From positions 1 through 64,000 of the forward strand of contig JAJKFJ010023561.1 of assembly GCA_027382625.1 (NCBI GenBank): 64,000 bases of DNA. The letters run 5' to 3'. Under the pieces are notes generated by a model. It ran no database searches. It was not told the origin of the DNA and saw only the letters and a program-made list of their open reading frames with translations. Shown piece by piece: positions 50,025 through 62,108 of the stretch (position 1 is its first letter; each line of letters starts with the position of its first letter). The position numbers and the translations under genes are program-made. The DNA comes from Tetmemena sp. SeJ-2015. Taxonomy: Eukaryota > Ciliophora > Spirotrichea > Sporadotrichida > Oxytrichidae.

Positions 50025-51697
50025 AATGAGCACATCCAGCAAACTTTTGGAATAGATAATCGAATTCAAATAGCTGATGAAAACCAAAAAGAATAGTTTG
50101 AAGGGGAAGAGGAGCCTTAGATATTTGGGTTTGAAAATTAAGCTGCATTTGAGTAATAAGAGGATAATTATGGAGAGTAGGCCAGCTTTGCAGAATATAT
50201 TGAAATAGGACAAGAAGAAAATAAATAGCAACTACTCGAAGAGAACAAAGTACCAGAAGAGGATAATCAAAATGATTTTAAAATAAATTTGCAATCCATA
50301 TTCTTTTATTAAACCACTTTTAAACATGATTTTAACTCTGGTTTAATTAATTTAATCTTATAAAATGATATTTACATATAAATAATATTATGAGGTGTTT
50401 CAAGCAAGCAAATAAAGTAATAAAAGTCTTGCAAATGATAGAAGAGCCTAGAAAACTCCTCAAAAGCAATAGATTATTCAGTTTGAGGCTCCTAAATTTT
50501 TCATTCCCGAACTGGATGGAGACGATTACAAAAGGCTCAAAAGAAGACTTGTGGAGTGTTCATAAACAATTTTATTGGTTACTTCTTATTGATTGATTTG
50601 TGGAATTCTAAGAAGCCAAACTAGTGGATGATTCAAGAGAAGTGGCTTCTATAATTCTAGAGTCAAGAAAGATCAGTCCAGAGGATGTTGAAAGGTACAT
50701 AGTTCCTCAACTAGAGAAGATTATAGAAAATTCTAATGGCAGATTCAGTGGGTTCTTCATTTGGCCCAATACTTGAAAGACGGCTATCGACAAGATCTAT
50801 CCTATGGGGAGAAGGTATCCCAAGAGGCTCAGATTGTACAGAAGCAAGCCTGAGGATTTGTGCGTAGTCTTGTAAACTTAGACCTATTAGAAATAAGTTT
50901 GTCTAATTTCCTGATAGTTTGGGGAATAAACCTTGGATACCTGATAGCCACTACTCCTTATCTTTTTAGGGAAACTACTGCAGGCAAGGCATACCTCTTT
51001 AGAACTAGAACACACTGGCAAAGCTTTCACCAGTGAGGGATGAATATGTGCTTAGGAATAATCAGGGACCCAACCAGATTAAAGCAAGAGAAAATAAGGC
51101 AAGAGCATAGGGAGCTATGGGCGGCAATAAGAGAGGTCAACCTCAAAAGAAAAGGAAGGCTGAGTAGGCAGATATAGACTATAATGAATATCCAGGAGGC
51201 CCCGAATACTACGCTTTACCATTTCTCAAAGATGAGGATAACTTATAATACCTGTAAATATTTAGTAGAGTTTTATTTTAAACTCTAAGCATATATATGA
51301 GAAGATATCTACTGAGGTCAAGAAAATAGCAAACAACAAGAACTAATATACAGTCAAAATTGAGCTTGAGCCTTATCATAGATTGGAATAGCAAGAGCCA
51401 CAACCATCTAAATATAAAAATATAATTAGCTTAAACCAGTGCCAATCTTAATCAAAAATGAAAGAGGACTTAAACACGTCTTATCTTTGGATTACAAATT
51501 AGTCAGAGCGAAAGAACAAAAAAAGGATTTAGAGGAACAAATTAAATTAGGAAGTGGAACTTAATGGAGTATAAAGAATGATAGCAATTAACCCTAAGTT
51601 ATAATTTTCGTTTTTGATCTTTGAGAATTAGTTTATAATTTTGGGCGTTTAACTTATCTCTCCTTTTAGAGTCTTTATATAATCTAAATAAATTTGA
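50025..51697 (+). CDS. unrecognised acidic/basic protein, IES-interrupted
   Basis: The most coding-like frame begins near 50.03 kb (EHIQQTFGIDNRIQIADENQ...), is acidic and Gln-rich, and ends near 50.28 kb. It resumes with FEAPKFFIPELDGDDYKRLKRRLVECS (50.48-50.56 kb), VEFQEAKLVDDSREVASIILE... to GRFSGFFIWPNT (50.6-50.78 kb), and AIDKIYPMGRRYPKRLRLYRSK (50.78-50.86 kb). A Lys-rich stretch precedes YNEYPGGPEYYALPFLKDEDN (51.2 kb), and the frame TEVKKIANNKNQYTVKIELEP reaches about 51.6 kb. TGA at 51695-51697. The start is uncertain: the first ATG lies in a different, basic frame. Family not recognised. Confidence 0.45.
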
Positions 51698-51737
51698 TGT
51701 TTAAATTTTGAATATAATAAAATAATTTTATTTAGTT

Positions 51738-54316
51738 TCACGATGATAACTAAGGCATGTTTTGATTAGACTTCACCAAGTTTGGGTTAATATGAGTGGA
51801 CGCCATAATTTATAGCTTAAACTCTTAATATCCTTTATATCGCTTATCCTTTTCTTGCAACCCTTGAACTAATTACTCTTTATACTACTTCTAATTTTAC
51901 AGAATTCTCTTGAGATTACTCCTTTGATCTTGATCTCGCAGATGAGACTTGACTCTTTTCTCTATTACTTTCTCGTTGTTAACCATTTCTTGCGAAATTA
52001 TCATGCTTCTATTCTAGTAGTTTTGTACATTGATTTGATTCTTCTAATCCATCTATGCCTTCTATTCTTCTCTTCTGAGTAGCATCATATTATTCTTCTC
52101 GGCTTCTTTCTATCTTTTCCACTCAATCAGATCAACCTTTTCATCTTTCTTTCTCTTAATTAGCCTTCTGGACTTATTCTGTCTCTCGCAATACCTTTAC
52201 AAAGTTCCATATTGCTTTTACTGGTTTTCTTAGAAGAACAAGTTGCGCTTCTCTCTAACTTGCTGGTTTTAAGAATGGATTCGTTCTCTTTCCCTTTATA
52301 GGGCTTCCTGTTTTCTAATAGCTGCTCTTAGCATTTTTTCTTGATGCTCTTGAAGACGATAGGCAAGTTCATGTTCATCGTGTGATGCTTCTTAAGAAAA
52401 GAAATGTTGCCTTGTGCGAGATCTACTGTTCACTTACGTGTCTTCCTGGGAACTCTCTAAGTTTACACTATCTCCTTAGCTCATGCATTTATATATTAAT
52501 CGACTTAGTATAGTAAAGTTAAGGACTCATTACATGATTGAGTTTGTTCTACTGCATCTTCTCTAGCTTCTAAAAGTACTCTTGGAGTTTGCCCTCTCTC
52601 TTTGCTTCTTCCTCAAGTTCTAGTATCTTTTTCCTATTGAGCACTTGCTCGATCTTTTCATTGCGCTTTTGACTTTTCCACTGCCACTCATCTCGTTTCG
52701 CCTTCTGCTCTTTTTCTATCTTCTTCTCTTTCTTAGCTGACTTTAGCCTGAAAAGTCTTTGTCTTTCGTCAACCGAAAGCTTTGAAAAGAACTCTCTGTT
52801 CTTAAACATATGCAAGTAGTCTTACGTAAATAAGATAAGGTTTATGTGTTAATTAAAAAAGTCTACTTTGTTTTCTGAGCCCTCTCCTTCTTGTTAGTTA
52901 GTCATGATTGATCGCTTTAAAATATTAAAGAAATAAAGTTATGCTTTTCGCTTTGTTGAATTAACGTAGGCTTCTTGATTTTTCTTGTCAAAAGTAAGAT
53001 TTGAGCCTCCGTCTAAATGAGTCAAGTCAAAGATGTTGTTCCCCTAATTAATGCCGCCGCTAGCACCATATAAATTTGCTGTCTATGCTCTCTGATTTGG
53101 AGGAATAAATATACAATCAATTATTTCCTAGTAAGTAAAGGAACTGAACTGTAGTTAAGATTAGTCACTGAGGCATTCATTTTCCCTGCATGAGGATAAA
53201 CAGAAGCGCTTTGATCTCTAGTTAGGGACCCTTTGTGAGTTCTAGGTCTTGACCTGTTATTTTTATTGAAGCTGTACTAGAGCATATAACTGCCACCAGT
53301 TAAACCTCCTGTGTAGTTGTTGTTATTATTTTCCTCGCTTTCTTTTTACTTATCTTAATTTGAGGCGGCTGTGCTGTTCTGATAAACTAATATATAATGA
53401 GATAAAGAAAAATAATATAATAAAATAATTTCTTTGGTGAGAGTGAACTTACTCTTGGTTTTCTTAAGTTGAGTAATGCTTTCTTTAGGAATGAGTGATA
53501 GCGTGATCAAATTGGATTTGCTTTTCTTAGAAAGTGCATGCATGAACTCTTGTATCTGTCTTAGCTTAACTCTGCGTTTTTTGTCATAGTGCTCAAATCT
53601 GATTCTTGCTACAGCTTCGTTGTTTTCCTATGCCATGAATTCTTGTAAAGTCCTAGAAGTATTATAAACAATTCATGCTTTTGTAAGCTAATTGAATGAG
53701 AATTAAAAGCACTGATTGCTTTATTTAAGTGAATAAATTGGCGTTTCACTATTTCAACTCTTATAATTATCTTTTCTTTTTATGATTGTGAGATTTTAAG
53801 AAAAGTATTTGAAATATGTTTCTTACCTTTGTTAGAGAGAGTGAGGGTCGATGTTGAGTATTTTGCAGATCTGCTGAAAATCCTCACTGAAGTATTTTTC
53901 CTGTCTAGCATTAATAAAACATAAATATAATATAAAGCAGGTTGCTGATAGAATCCCATTGAAGACCCAATGTTTATATTTTCTGAGTAAGCTTGGTTTT
54001 AAATGAACACCGAAGACTAGTTGTTTGAGTGGTGATGCATGTTTAATTGCCTTTGTTAAGGCAAGTTGCTATATAAAAATACAAAAATTCTAGTTTAATA
54101 GGAGACATAAAATTTATTTAAAGAGAAATGAGATGTATTTAATGTTATTTTTTTAATTTAATTTCAAATCTAATAGAGTTGTATGTTTTTTGTAAATAAG
54201 TTGCTAGGATGTTGATTTATATTAATATCAGGTGAAGAGTAGGAGTTATTGTTGATGTTATAGTTGGTGGTGGTGCTGTTATGATGAATCAGAGATGAGT
54301 TCTATGCATTTCTCAT
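51738..54316 (-). CDS. coiled-coil protein with Asn/Gln-rich N-terminus
   Basis: ATG 54314-54316 begins MRNAQNSSLIHHNSTTTNY..., Asn-rich. It continues with RQEKYFSEDFQQICKILNIDPH (53.85 kb), RTLQEFMAQENNEAVARIRFEHYDKKRRVKLRQIQEFMHALSKK... (53.4-53.65 kb) and a Gly/Asn-rich linker (ANLYGASGGINQGNNIFDLTHL, 53.0-53.1 kb). In frame with that linker follows a long basic coiled coil: NREFFSKLSVDERQRLFRL (52.75 kb) and, after another break, AYRLQEHQEKMLRAAIRKQEALQRERER... (52.0-52.4 kb). It ends at TGA 51738-51740, tail-to-tail with the upstream plus-strand gene. Heptads rich in Lys/Glu/Gln suggest a cytoskeletal role; not identified further. Confidence 0.62.
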
Positions 54317-54413
54317 TTTAATTTAGGATGATTAAAAAATAAATTAAATGTCCTTTAATTGACTCCCTATTTCCCTTTACAAGTGATATGCAATTAAAAG
54401 TTAATAGACATAA

Positions 54414-55891
54414 TCAAACGAAATTAACTGTGTAGAAATTGAGGTCCTTTGCCACTTGTGAGCCTGTTAACTCCAAGAATGCAAGTCCCATGTGATTCAT
54501 TCTATTGAACATAGTCTCCGTCTCTGATTAGGTAATCCCACTGACTGCAGATGCTGCAGTTTCGTGGTCAACATGCTAAGTGAAGAACTTAGCGATTCAA
54601 ATTATTAAATCTGTAATGATTATGATTTGAGCTCTAACTAAAGTAACCGCATCCATGTGATTCACAAACACTTGCAGTCCATCTTTACCCTGCCCAGATA
54701 GCAAAGGTGCCCTGTTATTTCGCAGACATTCCTAATATAATATAGTGGAATTAATCTTGAATTTATGTATTCCATATCTGTTTTGACTTCAATGAATGCA
54801 ACTTCCACGTGATCGCCAGCTAATACGTCTAGTTGGAGTTTCTCAGAATATCCCTGATCTTTATTCCAAAGCAAGTAGAAGTACGAGTGCAAGAAATACT
54901 CCACAACAGTCTTATTCACTGAATAACTCTGGGAATCTTGCATAAAAGATAAAAATTAAAGCAGTAAGAGCTTTATGTGAAGATCTCCTTAGTTCTCAGC
55001 TTGGGCGATTATTCGCAGAATATCATAAAACACATATAAATGAGTGAGTGATCTATCATTTTGTATTGATTTCTTAGGATTGGTGATATCAATGCCAATC
55101 ATATTGAGTTACTTTTCAATATGCGATATTGCCTTGTCATCAGTGGCTAAATATAATTGAGGTTGCTTCATTTAAGTAAGATAGTCCTTGAACAAGTTTA
55201 GTACCTTCTTTCTAGTGAGATGCTACTATTTCAGATCTGAGAATATTTGCAGGCCCAAGATGAATTCTCCAGCATTGCAATAAATATTGAATTCAAATTT
55301 CCATAAAAGCATCTCCACCAGGAGTAGCTAAATAGTTTCCTTAAACACGTCCATCCACAGTCTTGAATCCCGTCTCTAGCACTCTTGCTAACTTTATCCC
55401 GCCTGCAATGTTTACTAGATCCTTAATGTCTTTCTCTGATGCTCCCTCTCCTTCACTTTCCTAATCAAGTCATTAGGTTTCAAAACGAAAGATCAAGCCA
55501 CTTACAAGTTTGATTTTTACTTAGGAGGGGTTACACCCTTGAACTATAAGATCATCCTCTTATGAAATCTGAGAAGCAGTTTATGAAGGCTGCTAGAAGA
55601 CAGGAGGCTCTAGAATTGATTAATACAGTCAGTAATCCTACTTCTACATTCGCAATCTGCCTCATAGTCACTTCCTAGTATTTATGTCATACCTTTCACA
55701 AAGATTGGCTAATCATCTATTTTAAGAGATTAGTTAGGATATCTTAAGAGTTACCATTGAAAGGAGTGATTGCATCTTGAATTGTATCATTCAACTTAAG
55801 AAATGAATAAGGCAAATTTATTTACCTCTTGACGAGACGCACAAACAGCTTAAAATATAATTAAGCAAGTCCAAATAGCAATGTTTTTCAT
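54414..55891 (-). CDS. secreted protein with signal peptide, unrecognised family
   Basis: ATG 55889-55891 gives MKNIAIWTCLIIFQAVCASRQ, a typical signal peptide with cleavage after Ala-Cys-Ala. Next come LNDTIQDAITPFNGNSQDILTNLLKQM and a Cys-containing segment (55.6-55.7 kb). Then follows a well-formed block: LVNIAGGIKLARVLETGFKTVDGRVQGNYLATPGGDAGEF and ILGLQIFSDLKQQHLTRKKVLNLFKDYLTQM with YLATDDKAISHIEKQL, assembled by removing an IES with pointer AGCAT. The GNYLATPGGDxGEF motif recalls a family of uncharacterised eukaryotic secreted proteins, from memory only. The C-terminus ends at TGA 54414-54416. At least three further frame changes. Probably vacuolar or extracellular. Confidence 0.65.
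55276..55312. other. IES in secreted-protein gene, pointer AGCAT
   Basis: AGCAT at 55271-55275 and 55308-55312. Removing 37 nt joins TPGGDA to GEFILGL on the minus strand. Confidence 0.85.
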
Positions 55892-55974
55892 TTTAATTAT
55901 TAAGAATATTAAATAATTTAAATTAAAGCCTCATTTCTATTTTTAATTATCACATTCCAAAAGACAGGACCTAT

Positions 55975-58183
55975 TCAAGCATCAAAAGCAATTTGGCCTT
56001 TAGAATTCTTTATTTTTTAGGAAGCTCCCTTCTCAATTAAAATTTTCTCTATCTCAGCTAGTCCTAATTATCTAGCATAATGAAGAGGTGTGTTTCCTTC
56101 ATTATTCGTAGTGTCTAAGTCAATATTCCTTTTTTATTTTTGAGATTTATTAGTTTTTTTGTCCTTTTTTCCTTTTTGAAATTTAGTATTTTTTTGAAAA
56201 CTAATTAAGCTAGACTGCTAAGTTAAGAATTCAAATTCTAATTTATAGACTTATTAATTAAGAAAGGTATTTCCTTGGCTGTCTCTGTATTCTAAATTTA
56301 AAGCTTTCTCTGCATTTTTCTTTTGGGAATCAAATAAGCTACTTATGAAATTTGTCTTTTTTGGAGTAAGACTTTAACGAAGCAACATCAGGGCTAGATT
56401 AGTGTTCCCTTGCCTCATTTACAGCATTATAAGATCTTCTTTTCTGACTTAAGACTAAGTCTGATGTTCTTCTTAAGTCTAAGATAAGTCATTATTATGA
56501 GAATGTGGAAACTTACAATTGAGGAACTGAGTTCAATAGCCTAGAAAGCCTAAGAATATATTGAATGGGAAGATGGGAGAGGAAAGGAGTCTTCTACAGA
56601 GTTCTAATTTACAACTCTATCTAGAAATGATGAATTCAGTCTGATTATTGGAATGGCTTTTTTCATTTGATAAATCCTCAGATTTAAATTAAAATATAAA
56701 AAGATTATCTGTAGAGGATCTATCTCTTCGCAAATTCAATGTTTTTGTCTAAAATAATTATGAGCTGCTTATAATCTTACCTGATCTGAGACCATAGAAT
56801 CTGAAACCCTCTGACTTAATGCTTCTAAATTTTCTATTCTTACTTCTAGAATGCTCGAATTATAAGGAAAGTCATTAATTTGCATAGGCTCTTAGATTCG
56901 GTATACGAAAAAATATCCCAAAATTTTGTATACATCAGCATTGGAGCTATTAGAGTCTTCATCCATCATCTCAAAAATTTGAGCTGTTCTCTTGCTTTAA
57001 CGATGACTCATTTAACTTTGTTTTCTACTCGATGACGAGCTATCAGACTCTTCATATCCATTTCCATGAGATGCCTTTCTCTTTCTTGTTTTAAATTTTA
57101 AAAAAACTAAAAATCATAAATTTATGCCCCTTTTAAAATTTTTTCTTTTTTAAATTTTCTATCCTTGGGGATCAATACTATCGAGAAGCAAATCGCATCG
57201 TAAGTCCTCATAAAACTGTTGCTATTTCTCATCTTCAGTCATCGAAACCTTTCTCCTTGCCCTGTTTATTCCATATTCTTAAACTAATAACCGATTAATA
57301 TATATTTAGCATTCTCTAACTATCCGCTCTTTGAGGTTCAATAAATCTCTCTTTACAGTAGGATCTTAATTCTCCAGAGTTTAAGATTTTCGCCCTCCCT
57401 CTTCTTAATCAGACCCTAAAATATTGGAACCTAGTCCACCTTCAAAGACATATTTACCAATCCTTCTCTTAAACATATAAAAAAACTTGTTGTTTCTATC
57501 TGCTTGATTAACTTCATTTTATTATCCGAGTAGATCTAATGAAGATTTTAGTCTTTTTTAAGGATTTTCATATTTCAACTATAAGAAATTAGGATCTTTC
57601 AAACGTGTTAATGCACTATTTTAAAGTGATTTAGGCCTCCGAATTCGATTGTTCTGATGGGCTCTACGCTGAATCACAGTAATAAAATTTTATTTTATTA
57701 TATGTGCACAGATACTTTGGTTTTCCTAGTAAGTCGAGGTTTCATGGCATCCAGTTCTCTTGATTAGACTTATTGTATACGGTCTCTTTTTAAAAGCATC
57801 TTTCTTATCCTCTCAATTATATACTCGTGAAAGCTACTCCTCTTTAACCATATTTAACCCTTTTTATATTTGAACTTTCTCTTTCAAATTTTTCCCCATA
57901 AAATTTCCCCAAATTCCCCCGGGATTGCAATTTTATTGAAATGCTGATGCACTTTAATTAATGAGATCCTTCTAAAAGCTCTTCTTAATTTGTTCCTTAG
58001 TTGATTCTTGTGTTGCAATTTGAAAAACTCGTATCCAGTCCCAGACTCCTCATCATTCATGAATATTAATTTATAGAGGAATTCATCACTCAGCCGAAGA
58101 GGATACCCATCCATATTAACGCAGTCATATTTTTGTGGAAAATCTTAATCTATAATATAGTTGGCCATTTATTGGAGAGCCAT
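55975..58183 (-). CDS. ankyrin-repeat protein
   Basis: ATG 58181-58183 starts MALQQMANYIIDQDFPQKYDCVNMDGYPLRLSDEF..., followed by a basic helical segment (57.9-58.1 kb). After a low-complexity middle (56.9-57.8 kb, several frame changes) come ankyrin-type units: RQGNTNLALMLLRQ (56.38 kb), LEYRDSQGNTFL (56.28 kb) and NNEGNTPLHYARQLGLAEIEKILIEKGA (56.03-56.1 kb). It ends at TGA 55975-55977. Ankyrin repeats mediate protein binding; the partner and the role of the N-terminal domain are unknown. A Lys-rich insertion separates the last two repeats. Confidence 0.72.
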
Positions 58184-58504
58184 TTAATTTATGAGCTAAA
58201 TTAGATGCATTATAAATAGTGTCTGTTAAGATATCATATTTTAATAAAGTTCTTTAAAATTCAATCAAGTATAGAACTATATCATATACACTTTTTTGTT
58301 GGAGTTACTAAATTTAAAGGGTTTTTTAAAAAAATTTCCCTAGGGAAAAAGAAGTTTATTTAAATCAAGATCCTTAGAAAAGGACATAAAAGGATTCCTT
58401 TAACAATAAACTTTAGTTATTTTATTACCTTTAAAAAGGTACAGATCGAAGGCGAAATAAAACATTATCAACCTTTATGTTTCGTTCACCCACTTGCCTT
58501 TTAT
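58184..58504. other. AT-rich intergenic spacer
   Basis: Between two minus-strand genes; no coding frame or motif recognised. Confidence 0.45.
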
Positions 58505-61500
58505 TCACTCATCAATTTTAATAAAGTTCTCAGCTATATAATTTCGATAGCATTATAAAATTAATTTATCAAAGAACTGCAATTTTTCATAATGCTTGTC
58601 GATTTCATAATTTGCTTTAATGCTACTCTTAAGAAAAATGAGTGGGCTTTTTTAAGATTCTTCCTTCTCTAGTTTCATTTGCTATTCTATCTCCATATCA
58701 CTTACTTTTTAGCCTATGATTTAAGACAACTTGTTTATTTTTGAAGACTTTTGTTTGATCTTTAAATATAATTCTAAATTGATCATTCTTATTTTTAGAA
58801 TGATCTAGTTTTTAATTAGTGAAGGCATCATCATTTTGGAAGCTTTACTTGAATGAGTATTGCGAAGAAGATATCTGAAGCGCTTAACTAAAAGTTAAAA
58901 CTATAAAAATTAAAAAAAGGTATTGATAATAGTTTTGAGTAAGCTGATTTAAGGAGAATCATGGAGATTCCCAAGTGCTAAGCTGAGTATATTTAAGTTT
59001 GAAGCATTTTGAAATCTTTTGAGATAACTTGCTAGAATTAGTAGCTGATTTCTGCTATAGGATGAATATGAATGGATTATAGGAGGTGGTAGGAATCAAA
59101 ATAAAGTGATTGTGAATCTGATCTCTCGTGGCTCTGATGCGTGGCAGTTTGATATCTCAGCTCCCATTCAAGTTTAAATTTAATAGGTTGAGTAAATTAA
59201 AAGAAATAACGCCTTAATAAATTCTAATTACACTAGCAGATATTCAGTTTAGACTATTGGAACATTTTGGGAATAGACTATTGGAACAAATGAGTAGGAA
59301 TAAGAACATATCTACAAGAAGAGTACATTGATAATTCAATTAGAGCGTAATAAATGTTCCAATAGTCTAAAAAAGCAGATAGAGGAATGAGATACTGTTA
59401 GTTTATTGGAGTGTGATATATAAAGCCTTAGTGATAAATAAAGTTATAAAGACTAATGCAATGACTACCAAGACGCATGCACATCTGCCGCCGCATTTCA
59501 CCAGCCACACTGCTAAGCCGGGTCATCTCTGCTAGCCCCAGGCCAACTCCGCGCTCTTAGGGTGCTCACATGGTGCTTGGCTGAGACGAGATAGAGCGGT
59601 GGCCGAGAGTAGGCTCGGCAGGTCAGGCACTATAATGCAGGGTACTGTTGAGAGAAAGTCTATGAATGAATACAGACTAGAGCAAGCATGGCAGCAATAG
59701 TTGCACATACAGCAACTGGAGACGGTTGCACTCTTGAGCAGGTATAGAAGATAGATGCTGGGGGAAGATGCCTTGTTTGTTGAAGTTCTTCACCTGCCGA
59801 GCCTACTCTCGGCCACCGCTCTATCTCGTCTCAGCCAAGCACCATGTGAGCACCCTAAGAGCGCGGAGTTGGCCTGGGGCTAGCAGAGATGACCCGGCTT
59901 AGCAGTGTGGCTGGTGAAATGCGGCGGCAGATGTGCATGCGTCTTGGTAGTCATTGCATTAGTCTTTATAACTTTATTTATCACTAAGGCTTTATATATC
60001 ACACTCCAATAAACTAACAGTATCTCATTCCTCTATCTGCTTTTTTAGACTATTGGAACATTTATTACGCTCTAATTGAATTATCAATGTACTCTTCTTG
60101 TAGATATGTTCTTATTCCTACTCATTTGTTCCAATAGTCTAATCCCAAAATGTTCCAATAGTCTAAACTGAATATCTGCTAGTGTAATTAGAATTTATTA
60201 AGGCGTTATTTCTTTTAATTTACTCAACCTATTAAATTTAAACTTGAATGGGAGCAGAGATATCAAACTGCCACGCATCAGAGCCACGAGAGATCAGATT
60301 CACAATCACTTTATTTTGATTCCTACCACCTCCTATAATCCATTCATATTCATCCTATATCTAATCTTGGTGGCTTTTTTCGAATTGCTTATTTACCTTC
60401 TCTTTAAAATCACAGTTTTAAAATTGAATAATTAATTTGATTATGAATCTTAAACTACTAAGTACTTGTCGACAGTATAATCTCTGACAAATTCGAACAT
60501 AGAATCGGATGCAAATATATCTCTCGTTATTAAGGCTTTGATATTTTCAGGTAATTTACAAAGCTTTCTCATAAATCTAGTTTTATCTGTCAATTCTCTA
60601 ATGAGAAAATCGATAATTCATGTCAAAGGTAAGATAAAATTAAGTAGCAAAAAAAAGGCAAATTAAAAAAATGGGGGGGGGCCTTTCCTCGTCATCCACT
60701 TTTTTCATAAAAATATGAAAAATGATTGTCTAGCCCAAAATTAGCAAAAAACTCCAATTTTTTAGTCCTAATTCAATTTCAGAAGGCTCATCACGATTAT
60801 ATTCTTTAATTTAGAAAATAGAGCTAGATTTTTTTGAGAATCAGTCAAAATAAATTTTTATTTTTAAGGAAACTTTATTGGAAAAAAGATTATATTTTAT
60901 TGAATAAAAATATATGTTTTACATATAAGATAATAGTTAATTACGAAAAATATCAATGCTATAAAAGACAATTATATAAAAAATGAAATTACTTTAAACA
61001 TACTTAAAGCTATTTTAAAGTTAAGGCTTCAATATTTAATTCTAGAATATTTTAAAAGAAATCTAGAATACATGAAATTACATTTTTAATTATACAATCA
61101 AAGAAAAATATGTATTTAATGAAATAAAATGACTTAGATATAATTTTAGCTCAGATTATGCTATTAGGGGAAACTAAAAATGAAAAGGACTCAAAAACAG
61201 TGATAAGATGGTTTTGAGTACTTTGAACTAATTTTTCCATTAGATTTAACTTTTGAATGATTTAATTTTAACTAGTGATATTGATTGCCATTCCTTTAAA
61301 ATTTTATTTTGGGGGGGGCCTTTCCTCGTCATCCACTTTTTTCCATAAAAATATAAAAAATCAACTATAGCTCTAAATTAATTAGACTAAAAAATTAATT
61401 TTTGGCTAATTTTGGGCAAGACAGTGATTTTTCATATTTTCATAAAAAAAGTGGATGACGAGGAAAGGCCCCCCCCCAAAATCTACTCCCGAGTGAGTGT

Positions 61501-61583
61501 CTGTTCACTTTCTTAGTAGAAAGATTAAAATTTATTGATGATACATCATCCCCATTTTCCAGTTTTATAAGTTGAAATTTCAT
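58505..61583 (-). CDS. unrecognised helical protein, gene interrupted by a 1.3-kb palindrome and a TIR-element cluster
   Basis: N-terminal exon from ATG 61581-61583: MKFQLIKLENGDDVSSINFN to ...HSLGSRF, ending where the poly-G of the TIR element begins. After the elements coding resumes at about 60.6 kb: FLIRELTDKTRFMRKLCKLPENIKAL... to KKATKIRY. There the palindrome 59055-60359 intervenes. Removing it with one CTATA copy gives TKIRY-SRNQLLILASYLKRFQNASNL in an unbroken frame. A further frame change near 58.9 kb (Phe/Thr-rich AT stretch) precedes the last part (58505-58834), which ends at TGA 58505-58507. Leu-rich helical character, possibly LRR-like around the palindrome site, but no family recognised. 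The join across the TIR cluster (pointer TAGA or CTC) is tentative. Confidence 0.6.
59055..60359. mobile_element. fold-back element: 568-bp near-perfect inverted arms, 168-bp spacer
   Basis: Left arm 59056-59623 and right arm 59792-60359 are equal in length (568 bp) and almost identical in inverse orientation; two mismatches were noticed (CTCAGC/CTCTGC and GGGAAT/GGGATT). The spacer 59624-59791 is unique. Each arm has an AT-rich outer part and a GC-rich inner 160 bp. The element is flanked by a direct repeat CTATA (59055-59059 and 60355-60359). It carries no protein frame of note and interrupts a coding region whose frame is restored by its precise loss. Confidence 0.9.
59250..59369. repeat. 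120-bp mini-element with TAGACTATTGGAACA ends, duplicated in both palindrome arms
   Basis: TAGACTATTGGAACA at 59250-59264 and again at 59274-59288, with its reverse complement at 59355-59369. The same set appears mirrored at about 60.05-60.17 kb. It looks like a small inverted-repeat element captured before the arm was duplicated. Confidence 0.7.
60673..61477. mobile_element. cluster of G9-CC family TIR elements, copies 2 and 3
   Basis: A left end with nine G then CCTTTCCTCGTCATCC at 60673. A second left end (eight G) at 61311, and a right end finishing in nine C at 61477. The unit 61311-61477 is a 167-bp near-palindrome of the family ends. The 60673 copy shows the same ~100-bp terminal sequence as the element at 11079 but a different AT-rich interior. 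No clean 8-bp target duplication is visible, so nesting or partial deletion is likely. It lies between two coding parts of the gene 58505-61583. Confidence 0.82.
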
Positions 61584-62108
61584 TTTTTCGCAGGTTAAAG
61601 TAGTATGCCACTGTAATAGAATAAGAAGCTTAAGAACCCATATATAATTTTTATTATAGTGAAAAACATTGATATATATAGGCCATTAAAAAACCTTCAT
61701 TTTTTTAATTTATCCAATAATTTCATTTGTAAATTATAAATTTCACAAAATTTTGCTATTATAAATGGGCTAAATAAATCATTTCCTTGAACTAATCGTT
61801 AAAAGAAGTAGTAATTGTGTATAATCTTTAATTCCTTTTAACTTTATTAGTTTTATCTGGAGTTTGTGAAAACGAAGAAAACTAAATGCTTACTAGATGA
61901 GAGTCCTCATACCTTATTTTCATGAAGTTCTAAATCTAGTTATATATATTTTCAGAACGCAGTAGAATTTAGTCTATTTTTTTTAAATACTATCTTTTAA
62001 TAGAATTTTCTACGATATTTAAGCATAAAAATTTATTCAGCATGACTTCTAAAAATACTACTTAAAAGGGAGATTTAATTCTTAATTAAAAACCCTTCAA
62101 AATCTATT
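61584..62108. other. AT-rich intergenic region
   Basis: Very AT-rich, no frame or motif of note; should hold the 5' flank of the gene starting at 61583 and the 3' flank of the next. Confidence 0.45.

Noticed and set aside
60244..60435. 63-codon open frame at the right end of the palindrome
   Set aside because: It runs out of the palindrome arm into antisense of a better coding frame.
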